This document shows positions 1 to 7,533 of a DNA stretch of 33,973 nucleotides, in pieces (the stretch's first letter is position 1; each line of letters starts with the position of its first letter). The notes under the pieces are model-generated. The model made no database searches. It was not told the origin of the DNA and was given only the letters and a program-made list of their open reading frames with translations. Source of the DNA: Pseudomonadaceae bacterium (GTDB taxonomy: Bacteria > Pseudomonadota > Gammaproteobacteria > Pseudomonadales > Pseudomonadaceae); the NCBI GenBank assembly GCA_019745275.1, contig JAIETJ010000096.1, positions 1 through 33,973 of the forward strand. The letters run 5' to 3'. The position numbers and the translations under genes were made by a program.

Positions 1-305
1 CCAGCCCCGAGCGCTGCTTGCTGGTCGATTGCCTGACGCTGTGGCTGACCAATTTGTTGATGCTGGAAGATGACGCCCGTTTGATCGCCGAGCGCGACGT
101 CTTGCTCGATTGCCTGAATGACTTGCCGGGGCGGATCATCTTGGTCAGCAATGAAACGGGCCTAGGCGTGGTGCCAATGGGCGAACTAACCCGCCGTTAT
201 GTCGATGAAGCGGGTTGGTTGCATCAGGCCATCGCCGAACGTAGCCAGCGGGTGATTTTCACCGTCGCCGGCTTACCCATGTTGTTGAAAGGAGCGCCGT
301 TATGA
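1..305 (+). CDS. cobU: Adenosylcobinamide kinase / adenosylcobinamide-phosphate guanylyltransferase (3' part)
   Basis: Bifunctional enzyme of the nucleotide-loop assembly of cobalamin: it phosphorylates adenosylcobinamide and then transfers GMP to it in the cytoplasm. The window opens inside the gene. The frame is open from position 3, and about 100 C-terminal residues are present, so the Walker A P-loop and the guanylylated histidine are outside. The visible part has the family segment [13 protein letters not shown] and the conserved [11 protein letters not shown] motif, followed by the typical C-terminal helix and AGLPMLLKG end. The stop overlaps the cobT start by 4 nt, and the next three genes are cobT, cobC and cobS, which supports the call. 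The same protein is called CobP in Pseudomonas nomenclature. Confidence 0.93.
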   Translation, partial: SPERCLLVDCLTLWLTNLLMLEDDARLIAERDVLLDCLNDLPGRIILVSNETGLGVVPMGELTRRYVDEAGWLHQAIAERSQRVIFTVAGLPMLLKGAPL

Positions 306-1360
306 GCACCGTTAATTGGTTGCAGGCCGCTTGCCGTCTGCCCGATAGCGCCGCCGAAGCCGCCGCCACGGCGCGCCAGGCACAACTGACTAAACCGGCC
401 GGCGCCTTGGGCCAACTGGAAGCCATCGCCATTCAACTGGCCGGCTTGCAGGGCTGCGAACAGCCGCAGATTCAACGGCCGTGGCTGAGCCTGTTTGCTG
501 GTGATCATGGCGTGGTGGCCGAGGGCGTATCGGCCTTTCCGCAAGCCGTCACCGCGCAGATGCTGCACAACTTTGTCGGCGGTGGCGCGGCGGTCAGCGT
601 GTTGGCGCGGGTGCAAAATATCCCGCTAGAAGTAGTCGACCTAGGCACCATCGACCTTAATCTAGAACTCCCCGGCGTGCGTCATCTACGCCTCGGCGCC
701 GGCACCGGCAACTTCGCTCAAGGCCCGGCAATGAGCGCCGAGCAATGCCAGTTGGCCTTGGCCGCTGGCCGCGCTGCGGTGGCCCGTGCGCAGGCTGCCG
801 GCACGGATTTATTTCTTGCCGGCGAAATGGGTATCGGCAATACCAGTGCCGCCACCGCCTTGGCCTGCGCCCTTAGCAATGCGTCGCCAGCGCAGTTGGT
901 TGGTCCCGGCACTGGCTTGGACCAAGCCGGTGTGGCGCATAAACAAGCGGTAATCGAGCGCGCTTTGGCCTTGCATGGCACTGCCTTGAGTGAGCCTTGC
1001 GAGGCGCTGCGGCGGGTCGGCGGTTTCGAACTGGCGGCGCTGACCGGGGCGTATTTGGCCTGCGCCCAAGCGGGCATCCCAGCGTTGGTGGATGGTTTTA
1101 TTTGCAGCGCCGCAGCGCTTTGCGCGCAGCGTTTGAACGCGGCGTGCGCGCCTTGGTTGTTGTTCGCGCATGCGGGCGCCGAGCCCGGCCATGCCGCGCT
1201 GCTAGCCAGCTTAAAGGCCCGGCCGCTGCTCGATCTGGGCTTGCGCCTGGGCGAGGGCAGCGGTGCGGCCTTAGCCTTACCCTTAATCAAATTGGCCTGC
1301 CAGCTGCATGCGGGCATGGCCACCTTTCAACAAGCAGCAGTGACGGAGCGGCAAGCATGA
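302..1360 (+). CDS. cobT: Nicotinate-nucleotide--dimethylbenzimidazole phosphoribosyltransferase
   Basis: Activates the lower ligand of cobalamin by moving phosphoribose from nicotinate mononucleotide to dimethylbenzimidazole, giving alpha-ribazole phosphate. The protein is 352 aa, the usual family length. Conserved parts seen are SLFAGDHGV near residue 65, the [11 protein letters not shown] stretch at 174-184 and GEGSGAAL at 317-324. Glu318 corresponds by position to the catalytic glutamate of the Salmonella enzyme (Glu317), and Glu175 to its partner. The ATG sits in an ATGA overlap with the cobU stop, and its own stop overlaps the cobC start in the same way, so the four cob genes are probably translationally coupled. 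Nothing looks broken. Confidence 0.97.
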   Translation: MSTVNWLQAACRLPDSAAEAAATARQAQLTKPAGALGQLEAIAIQLAGLQGCEQPQIQRPWLSLFAGDHGVVAEGVSAFPQAVTAQMLHNFVGGGAAVSVLARVQNIPLEVVDLGTIDLNLELPGVRHLRLGAGTGNFAQGPAMSAEQCQLALAAGRAAVARAQAAGTDLFLAGEMGIGNTSAATALACALSNASPAQLVGPGTGLDQAGVAHKQAVIERALALHGTALSEPCEALRRVGGFELAALTGAYLACAQAGIPALVDGFICSAAALCAQRLNAACAPWLLFAHAGAEPGHAALLASLKARPLLDLGLRLGEGSGAALALPLIKLACQLHAGMATFQQAAVTERQA

Positions 1361-1944
1361 GCCTACAACTGGATTTATTGCGCCACGGTGAGACCACCGG
1401 CGGCAATGGTTTTCGCGGCAGTTTAGATGACGAATTGACCGAAAAAGGCCACAGCCAAATGCAACAAGCCTTGGCCGGCCTTGGCGGCTGGGACTTGGTA
1501 ATCAGTTCGCCGATGCTGCGCTGCCAAGTGTTTGCGCAACAATTCGCCGCTGCCCGTGGCCTGCCACTGCGCATCGAAGCGGATTTGCGCGAGCTGCACT
1601 TTGGTGACTGGGAAGGTCGCAACGCCGCCGAGATTCTGTTCGAAGACGAACAAGCGCTGGGCCAGTTCTGGACCAATCCCTATGGTTTCACCCCGCCAGC
1701 GGCTGAGCCGGTGCGTGATTTTGCTAACCGGGTGTTGACCACTGTCGGGCGCCTGAGCGCGGAACTGGCCGGTCAGCGCGTGCTGGTGATCACCCACGGC
1801 GGCGTGATGCGTTTGCTGCTGGCCCGTGCTCGCGGGTTGCCGGAGGCGCAATTGCTGCAAGTGGAAGTGCCGCACGCCAGCCTGAAGGGCTTGAGCTGTG
1901 TGGACGGTGAATTTAATGAAGTGGCGCCGTGCCAGCCTTCTTAA
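1357..1944 (+). CDS. cobC: Alpha-ribazole phosphatase (histidine phosphatase family)
   Basis: Removes the phosphate from alpha-ribazole phosphate, or from adenosylcobalamin 5'-phosphate, late in cobalamin synthesis. The chosen ATG lies in an ATGA overlap with the cobT stop and gives 195 aa; the open frame extends further upstream, but only inside cobT. The histidine phosphatase signature LRHGET is at residues 8-13 with phospho-acceptor His10. Glu79 lies in the ELHFGDWEG segment, and the second catalytic histidine is His147 in ITHGG. The place between cobT and cobS sets it apart from other phosphoglycerate-mutase-like phosphatases. The last 16 nt overlap cobS. Confidence 0.93.
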   Translation: MSLQLDLLRHGETTGGNGFRGSLDDELTEKGHSQMQQALAGLGGWDLVISSPMLRCQVFAQQFAAARGLPLRIEADLRELHFGDWEGRNAAEILFEDEQALGQFWTNPYGFTPPAAEPVRDFANRVLTTVGRLSAELAGQRVLVITHGGVMRLLLARARGLPEAQLLQVEVPHASLKGLSCVDGEFNEVAPCQPS

Positions 1945-2669
1945 TCGCCCTGCAGTTTCTCACCCGCTTGCCGATCAGCCTGCCGGGTATGCCGGCGGCT
2001 GCGCAAGTGGGCCGGTCGCTGCTCAGCTATCCACTGGTGGGTTTGCTGATCGGTGCGGTATTGCTACTGGCGCAGTGGGCGCTGGCCGGCACGCCGCCGT
2101 TGCTGCAAGCGGCGCTGCTGTTGCTGCTGTGGGTGGCCATCACCGGCGGCCTGCATCTAGATGGTTTGGCCGACAGCGCCGATGCTTGGGCGGGCGGCTA
2201 TGGCGATCGCGAACGCACCTTAGCCATTATGCAAGACCCGCGCAGTGGGCCGATTGCCGTGGTGGTTTTGCTGCTGCTGTTGTTGCTCAAGTTCGCCGCC
2301 TTGGCGACCTTGCTGCAAGCCGGCCAGCCATTGGCGCTGTTGCTGGCCCCGTGGCTGGCGCGCGGCTTAGTGCCGTTGCTGTTTCTCAGCACGCCTTATG
2401 TGCGCGCCGGTGGCCTAGGTGCGGCATTGGCCGAACACCTGCCTCGGCGGGAGTTGCCTTATTGGCTGGCCGGCCACGCGCTGTTGTTGTTGCTGCTTGG
2501 CGGTTGGGCGGGGCTATGGACGGTGCTGGCGGCGCTGCTGTTATTAGTCGGCCTGCGTCAACTGATGCTGCAACGCCTCGGCGGTTGCACCGGCGACACC
2601 GCTGGCGCTTTAGTTGAGTTGGCCGAGGCAACCACGTTGCTGGTGTTCGCGCTGCAACTGAGCGCGTAG
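1929..2669 (+). CDS. cobS: Adenosylcobinamide-GDP ribazoletransferase (cobalamin synthase)
   Basis: Integral inner-membrane enzyme that joins adenosylcobinamide-GDP with alpha-ribazole (phosphate), the last joining step of cobalamin assembly. The 246-aa product is rich in Leu/Ala membrane segments and carries the family motif GGLHLDGLADSADAW at about residues 73-87, whose aspartates are thought to bind the metal. It begins with GTG inside the end of cobC (16-nt overlap), giving the expected N-terminus [15 protein letters not shown]. It is the last gene of the visible cob run. A GC-rich stem-loop lies about 25 nt downstream and the next gene belongs to another family, so transcription probably stops or drops here. 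Confidence 0.95.
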   Translation: MPAFLIALQFLTRLPISLPGMPAAAQVGRSLLSYPLVGLLIGAVLLLAQWALAGTPPLLQAALLLLLWVAITGGLHLDGLADSADAWAGGYGDRERTLAIMQDPRSGPIAVVVLLLLLLLKFAALATLLQAGQPLALLLAPWLARGLVPLLFLSTPYVRAGGLGAALAEHLPRRELPYWLAGHALLLLLLGGWAGLWTVLAALLLLVGLRQLMLQRLGGCTGDTAGALVELAEATTLLVFALQLSA

Positions 2670-2691
2670 GCTGGCAAACTGCGGAGCATTT

Positions 2692-2714
2692 GCCACCGGC
2701 CTTGGCCGGCTGGC
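2692..2714 (+). terminator. GC-rich stem-loop after the cob operon (possible terminator)
   Basis: The inverted repeat pairs GCCA-CCGGCC with GGCCGG-C-TGGC around a two-base centre, with one bulged C. It begins 22 nt after the cobS stop. There is no run of T after it, so it is a weak candidate for intrinsic termination and may instead stabilise the mRNA end. Confidence 0.35.
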
Positions 2715-2868
2715 GCTATGTCCAGCAATAGCAACTCTATGAGTGGGATCGCGCGCCTGAACGTTGCGGATTAACTAAGGTTTAGCCAAGTATTGCAGCC
2801 GTTACAGAACATTCGGACAGCGGCGATCCGTCGTAAAATCAACCGATTGATTACTCTTGAGTCACTTG

Positions 2869-3822
2869 ATGGCCTCTGACGTTACAGCGCTTTCCACCCA
2901 GCACAGTGCGTTTTTGGTGCGTACTAGCATCATGCATGCGGTGCTCAATATCCTCGGCGATCCGTGGAATATCGCGATACTGCGGGCAGCCATGTACAAG
3001 GGGCAGCGTTTCGATAATTTAGTCGAGATGCTCGGTGTTTCGCGTCCGGTTTTATCGGGACGCATGGAGCGGCTCTGTTTGCAGGGTTGTCTGGCTAAGG
3101 TTGCCTATTGCGAGAGTCCGCTGCGGCACGAATACCAGGTCACCTCGATGGGCCAGGCTTTGCGCCCTGCCTTGATGTTGCTTGAACAATGGAATCAGCG
3201 CTGGCTGGACGCGGGCGCTTCTTCTTCTTCTTCTTCTGGCGCCATCTGTGCGAGCTGTGGACAGGGGCTGCAATTGCGAGTGTTGTGCGCTGGTTGCGAT
3301 GGCGAACTGAATTACGCGCAGGTCAAGCCGCTGTTCTACCAGCCTATCCCCGCTGAGTTACCGGCTATTCCGACCTATCGGCGCACGCGCAACCCTTTGG
3401 GCTGTCGCGATCGGGAAGAGCAGCCGCTGGCCATCAGTGCCGAGGCTTGGCTGCGTGATCGCTGGAGCTGTTTGATCCTCGGCGCAATGCTGTTTGGCCT
3501 GCAGCGTTATGGCGATATGCAGACTGTGTTGGCCATTGCGCCGAACATTCTCGCCGGCCGCTTGGAGCTCCTGCGGCAAGCCCAGGTGGTGCGCCGTCTT
3601 GAAGATGGCCGCTATCAACTGCGCGAACGTGGGTATGGCCTGTATCCGGCGATCATGGCGATGCGTGACTGGGGTGAGCGCTGGCTTAGCCCTGAAGATC
3701 GTTCTGACGGCGGCTGGAGGCTATTGCATGTCCCTTGTGGCGAATGGCTAAAACTCAAGTTCGTTTGCGCGTCCTGCGGTAGCGCCTATTGCGAGCCTGC
3801 AGACGCGCCCGCTCTAAGCTAG
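2869..3822 (+). CDS. Tandem-domain HxlR-type winged-helix transcriptional regulator
   Basis: Predicted DNA-binding regulator made of two HxlR/MarR-like winged helices in one chain. The first half (about residues 15-115) has LGDPWNIAILRAAMYKGQRF, then a VSRPVLSGRMERL recognition-helix segment and a wing with the usual PLRHEYQVT. The second half (about 185-275) repeats the plan with LRDRWSCLILGAMLFG, IAPNILAGRLELL and DGRYQLRERG. Each half is followed by a cysteine pair resembling a zinc ribbon (CASC and CAGC; later CASCGSAYC). A run of five TCT codons makes a Ser linker between the halves. The ATG at 2869 was chosen; an in-frame TTG at 2857 would add four residues, and neither start has a clear ribosome binding site. 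Typical HxlR proteins are about half this length. It may control the dioxygenase/thiolase genes downstream, but that is inference. Confidence 0.8.
   Translation: MASDVTALSTQHSAFLVRTSIMHAVLNILGDPWNIAILRAAMYKGQRFDNLVEMLGVSRPVLSGRMERLCLQGCLAKVAYCESPLRHEYQVTSMGQALRPALMLLEQWNQRWLDAGASSSSSSGAICASCGQGLQLRVLCAGCDGELNYAQVKPLFYQPIPAELPAIPTYRRTRNPLGCRDREEQPLAISAEAWLRDRWSCLILGAMLFGLQRYGDMQTVLAIAPNILAGRLELLRQAQVVRRLEDGRYQLRERGYGLYPAIMAMRDWGERWLSPEDRSDGGWRLLHVPCGEWLKLKFVCASCGSAYCEPADAPALS
3220..3238 (+). repeat. TCT trinucleotide repeat inside the HxlR-like gene
   Basis: A short run of TCT units encodes Ser residues in the linker between the first winged helix and its cysteine-rich stretch. Because the unit is three bases, gain or loss changes linker length without shifting the frame. 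Confidence 0.6.
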
Positions 3823-4528
3823 CGGCCGGCCAAACTGAGCCGCAACCTGCGGCTCGTCGACCTGCTGCAAGGCCATCCCGGCTTGTGCCGGCGCGGTCAT
3901 ATTGCGATCCAGAATATTCGCTACCCGCAAGCCCCTTCTGCGGGCAATCAATGCAGTGCTTCGCCAACGGTTCTGTCCCGCAATTGCAGTTGCTGGTCGG
4001 TGTAGCCGAGCCGTCGGCATGGGTCGGCAAGGTCGGCGCTGTGCATGCTCGGCATTTCACAGCTTCGCCCAGCAAGCTGGATTAAAGCTTCTGTAGCGAA
4101 ACCTTATTTGTTTGGTGTCACGGCTTTAAGGCCGATTAATCGCGAATATATGTCGATAAAGCTGAAGAATACTCATATCTCTTGTCGAAAATTACTTGCG
4201 TACGGATACTGACTGTACTTTCATAGCGAAACTCTAGTGAGTGCTCTGGAGAAACAATAAGCATCATCGAGAGCGTCATCGCCCGTTATCGGCGTCCCGG
4301 CTTGCGCCAAGGAAGAAGTGAACATGCAGCGTGCCAGCGGGCTGTGAGTGTCGGTCGCTGGCAAGTAAAAGTCGGGTTTGGTCATTGTTGGCTTAACTTG
4401 ACTCATGCCGCGAACAATCGATCGGCCAATGCCAAGCACATTGGCCAAGCGTAAATGCCCTCTGGGCGTGTTTAGCATCCAGGTTATCTAACTGCCCAGC
4501 GCAGCCACTTACAGTCAGGAGCGAGAGA
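3823..4528. other. About 700 bp with no convincing gene; possible decayed coding sequence
   Basis: This is the longest stretch of the window without a gene I can defend. Its first part (about 3814-4020) reads on the minus strand as a protein-like tail ending in AAQFGRPLA before a stop, but there is no start, no ribosome binding site and no family I recognise. A second minus frame (4221-4478) is open but also unsupported. The part from about 4090 to 4260 is clearly richer in A/T than its surroundings and holds the best promoter candidate for the dioxygenase downstream. It could be the scar of a deleted gene, or simply a long regulatory leader. Confidence 0.4.
4182..4210 (+). promoter_or_regulatory. 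Candidate sigma-70 promoter upstream of the dioxygenase gene
   Basis: TTGTCG and GATACT hexamers are separated by exactly 17 nt in an AT-richer stretch. The promoter would give a leader of roughly 310 nt before the ATG at 4529. It was found by eye from sequence alone. Confidence 0.35.
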
Positions 4529-5998
4529 ATGCCGATCACTTACAAAAATACCGTCAAGCATGATCTCAAGCCGAGTATTCACCCTTATCTGAACGGTGCC
4601 TGGACGCCTAATTTCACCGAATATACCGCCACCGAAATGGAGGTTATTGGCCAAATCCCCCGCGATATCGACGGGGTTTATGTGCGAAATACCGAAAACC
4701 CAGTGCATGAGTCGATCGGCCATTATCACCCCTTCGATGGGGACGGCATGCTGCACGTGATGTCCTTCAAGGATGGCAAGGCCGAGTATCGCAATCGCTT
4801 CGTGCGCACCAAAGGCTTTGTCGCCGAACAAGAGGCGGGGGAGGCCCTTTGGGCGGGCATTGCCAATAAAGTCGGGATGTCCAAGCGTCCGGGCATGGGT
4901 GCTCATGGCCAGCTGAAGGACGCGTCTTCCACCGATGTGGTGGTGCACGCGGGGAAAATCTTATCGACCTTCTGGCAGTGCGGTGACGGCTATCAACTTG
5001 ACCCCTATACCTTGGAGCAGCATGGCACCGTAGGTTGGGCGCCTTTGGACGGCATCTCCGCCCACCCGAAAGTTGATGTGCGCACGGGCGAGATGCTGTT
5101 TTTCAACTACTCCAAGTACCCGCCTTACCAGCACTATGGCGTGGTCGATCGGCACAACAAGCTGATCCATTACACCCCGGTGCCACTGCCGGGACCACGC
5201 CTGCCGCACGACATGGCGTTCACTGAAAACTATTCGATTTTAGTCGACCTGCCGTTGTTCTGGGACCCAGAGCTGCTCAAGGAAAATCGCCACCATGCGC
5301 GTTTTTATCAGGACCTGCCGACCCGCTTTGGCATTCTGCCGCGCTTTGGCAGCGCCGCCGATGTGCAGTGGTTTGAAGCTGCACCGACCTATGTGCTGCA
5401 CTGGATGAATGCCTATGAAGAGGGTGATGAAATTATCCTCGACGGTTACTTTCAGGACAATCCGGACCCCGAGCCGATTCCGGGCTTGCCTCCCGCCGCC
5501 GGTAAGATGATGGCCAATATTGCCATCAATTGCTTTCAGTCAAAGCTGCATCGCTGGCGTTTCAACCTGAAAACCGGGGCCGTAACGGAGCAGCGCCTCG
5601 ACGAGCGAGCGTTGGAATTTGGCACCTTTAATCAGCAATACGCTGGCCGTAAGTCGCGGTACCTGTATTCGGTGTGGGGCGAACCCAACTTGTTTTTGTT
5701 TTCCGGCATGGTCAAGCACGACCTGCAGACGGGAGAGAGCTGGAGCCTGCCCTTCGGCGAGAAGCGCTTTGGCAGCGAGGCGCCCTTTGTGCCACGGATA
5801 AATGCCAAGGATGAAGATGACGGCTATCTGGTGACTTTTATCACCGATATGCAAGCAGACCGCTCAGAGTGCGTACTGATCGACGCTAAGGATATTGAGG
5901 CAGGGCCGGTGTGCAGAATCATCCTGCCGCAGCGGATTAGCAGTGGTACCCATGCGACCTGGGCTGATGGGCCGACCATTCGCTCATACGCCAAGTAG
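4529..5998 (+). CDS. Carotenoid oxygenase (RPE65/CCD/lignostilbene dioxygenase) family protein
   Basis: Non-haem iron(II) dioxygenase that splits a conjugated C=C bond into two carbonyl products; family substrates are carotenoids, apocarotenoids and stilbenoids. The 489-aa length fits the bacterial family. The four iron-binding histidines are all present in blade context: His179 (ISAHPK), His227 (LPHDMAF), His291 (VLHWMNAY) and His475 (GTHATWAD). The GSEAPFVPR segment near 415-423 supplies the usual second-shell glutamate. The spacing is close to that of bacterial stilbene-cleaving members such as NOV1, as I recall them. It has a fair SD (AGGAG about 10 nt before the ATG). Thiolase-type genes follow on the same strand, so the cleavage product may enter a CoA-dependent pathway; the substrate cannot be told from sequence. 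Confidence 0.92.
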   Translation: MPITYKNTVKHDLKPSIHPYLNGAWTPNFTEYTATEMEVIGQIPRDIDGVYVRNTENPVHESIGHYHPFDGDGMLHVMSFKDGKAEYRNRFVRTKGFVAEQEAGEALWAGIANKVGMSKRPGMGAHGQLKDASSTDVVVHAGKILSTFWQCGDGYQLDPYTLEQHGTVGWAPLDGISAHPKVDVRTGEMLFFNYSKYPPYQHYGVVDRHNKLIHYTPVPLPGPRLPHDMAFTENYSILVDLPLFWDPELLKENRHHARFYQDLPTRFGILPRFGSAADVQWFEAAPTYVLHWMNAYEEGDEIILDGYFQDNPDPEPIPGLPPAAGKMMANIAINCFQSKLHRWRFNLKTGAVTEQRLDERALEFGTFNQQYAGRKSRYLYSVWGEPNLFLFSGMVKHDLQTGESWSLPFGEKRFGSEAPFVPRINAKDEDDGYLVTFITDMQADRSECVLIDAKDIEAGPVCRIILPQRISSGTHATWADGPTIRSYAK

Positions 5999-6040
5999 CC
6001 GCAAGGCCATGCGATTTGAAGCTAGACCCAGGAGTGAAAT

Positions 6041-6142
6041 TTGCAACGGCCAGTGATCGTTGATGCGCTACGTATTCCCTGCGGCAAGGCCAATGCGCAT
6101 GGTGTGCGAGCGCGCGTGAGAATAATCGCTTTCAGCCGTTGA
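6041..6142 (+). pseudogene. Short open frame resembling the N-terminus of a thiolase (remnant)
   Basis: A 33-codon frame begins with TTG six nt after a strong ribosome binding site (AGGAG, about 6030-6034). Its start, QRPVIVDALRIPCGKAN, matches the N-terminal strand of classical acetyl-CoA acetyltransferases (of the form VIVDAxRTPxGK). The similarity fades after about 20 residues, and a stop follows at 6140-6142, 39 nt before the intact thiolase. The simplest reading is a thiolase gene that lost nearly all its body by deletion while keeping its translation start. The intact downstream gene is of a different (SCP-x) thiolase class, so this is not just a misread start of that gene. A real micro-protein cannot be excluded. 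Confidence 0.5.
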
Positions 6143-6181
6143 ACAGCAAACCTATTAGAAAATTCACCCGCGAGCACGGCC

Positions 6182-7414
6182 ATGAGTACAGAGCGCATTT
6201 ATATATTGGGCGGCTACCAAAGCGACTTCTCCCGCAACGTGGCGCGCGAGGGCGGCACCTTGGCGGAGTTGTTTATCGACACCGTTCGTCGCGGGCTTGA
6301 AGCTACGCAACTGGATGCCACGCAGGTCGAAGTGGGCCATGTAGGCAATTTCGTCGCCCCGCTGTTTACCGGGCAGGCTCATCTGGGCGGTTTGTTTGGT
6401 CACGTCGACCCTGCCATGGCGTATATGCCGGCCTCCAGCCATGAGGCGGCCTGCGCCTCAGGCTCAATGGCGATATTGGCGGCGATGGCGAACCTAGAGT
6501 CAGGCCGCTATGGCTTGGCCTGTGTACTGGGCATCGAGATGATGCGCAATGTATCCGGTGATCTGGCAGCGAATAATTTACGCCCCGCCGCTTGGGTCGA
6601 TAAAGAATGGCAGCAGACGCCCTTTGTCTGGCCCTGTGCATTCGCCGATATGATCGACCTCTACCAGCGCCGCTATGGTTTGGACAAAGCGCACCTGGCG
6701 GCCATTTCGCAGCAGAACTATGCCAATGCGCGCAACAACCCCAATGCGCAAACCCGCGCTTGGCAATTCGGCGAGCAAAGTTTTGGCGAAGATGACGCTG
6801 CTAACCCGGTAATCAGCGGGAGTATTCGCCGTCAGGATTGCGGGCAGGTCAGTGATGGGGCGGCGGTGGTGTTTTTAGCCAATGAGGCACGCGCCATGGA
6901 ATATGCGCAGCGTCGCGGCATTAGCCTCGCCAGCCTCCCGGTCATCAAGGGCTGGGGACATGTAAACGCGCCGCTATTGTTCGAGGAAAAGCTCCGTCTT
7001 GCTCAGCAGCAGCCGGTGCTCTTCCCGCATGTGCGTGAACTGTTTCGCCAGACGCTGGCCCGCGCGGGCATGGCCGACATCCGCGCGATTGACGGCATGG
7101 AAGTGCACGACTGTTTTAATATCACCGAGTATATGGTCATTGATCACTGCGGCTTGTACGCGCCAGGAGAGGCCTGGAAGGCCATTGAGAGCGGTGATAT
7201 TGCCCCCGGTGGACGCCTGCCGATCAACATGAGTGGCGGTCTGATCGGTGGCGGGCATCCGGTTGGCGCCACCGGTGTGCGCATGGCGCTGGATTGTTTC
7301 AAACAAGTAACGGCCCGCGCCGAAGGCTACCAACTTGAGCGCGCCCGCAACCTGATGACCTTTAATCTCGGCGGCAGCACCACTACTTGTGCAAGCCTGA
7401 TTATCGGCTACTAG
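6182..7414 (+). CDS. SCP-x/SCP2-type thiolase (acetyl-CoA acetyltransferase family)
   Basis: Thiolase-fold enzyme expected to cleave or form a beta-ketoacyl-CoA. The 410-aa chain has the nucleophile Cys91 in EAACASGS, the VHDCF segment at 308-312 (the SCP-x form, where classical thiolases have NEAF) and the active-site histidine His359 in GGGHPVGATG. The C-terminal half ends in NLGGSTTTCASLIIGY; the cysteine near the end (Cys403) sits in TTC and not in the CxG of classical biosynthetic thiolases. The ATG at 6182 has only a weak SD. SCP-x thiolases often act in side-chain or branched-substrate degradation, so together with the dioxygenase upstream a small catabolic unit is plausible. The exact substrate is unknown. 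Confidence 0.88.
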   Translation: MSTERIYILGGYQSDFSRNVAREGGTLAELFIDTVRRGLEATQLDATQVEVGHVGNFVAPLFTGQAHLGGLFGHVDPAMAYMPASSHEAACASGSMAILAAMANLESGRYGLACVLGIEMMRNVSGDLAANNLRPAAWVDKEWQQTPFVWPCAFADMIDLYQRRYGLDKAHLAAISQQNYANARNNPNAQTRAWQFGEQSFGEDDAANPVISGSIRRQDCGQVSDGAAVVFLANEARAMEYAQRRGISLASLPVIKGWGHVNAPLLFEEKLRLAQQQPVLFPHVRELFRQTLARAGMADIRAIDGMEVHDCFNITEYMVIDHCGLYAPGEAWKAIESGDIAPGGRLPINMSGGLIGGGHPVGATGVRMALDCFKQVTARAEGYQLERARNLMTFNLGGSTTTCASLIIGY

Positions 7415-7486
7415 GGCGGGGCGGCGATAAGCATCAAAAAGGCGATGTAGGTGTTAGTGGTTGAAGGTGCTTTTTGCGGGCACAAA

Positions 7487-7516
7487 AAAAGGCCCCGTAG
7501 TGATACGGGGCCTTTT
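7487..7516. terminator. Bidirectional intrinsic terminator between thiolase (+) and ychF (-)
   Basis: The perfect 9-bp stem GGCCCCGTA / TACGGGGCC encloses the loop GTGA (7500-7503). It is flanked by an A run on the left and a T run on the right, so it can work in both directions. It lies between two convergent genes. Confidence 0.9.
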
Positions 7517-7533
7517 GCTTTGCCTTGGGTGCG

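Noticed and set aside
997-1356. Upstream in-frame extension of cobC inside cobT
   Set aside because: The extension has no similarity to phosphatases, and the ATG in the ATGA overlap gives the family N-terminus.
4221-4478. Open minus-strand frame of 85 codons in the gap before the dioxygenase
   Set aside because: No ribosome binding site, no family similarity that I recognise, and it overlaps the likely leader of the dioxygenase gene.
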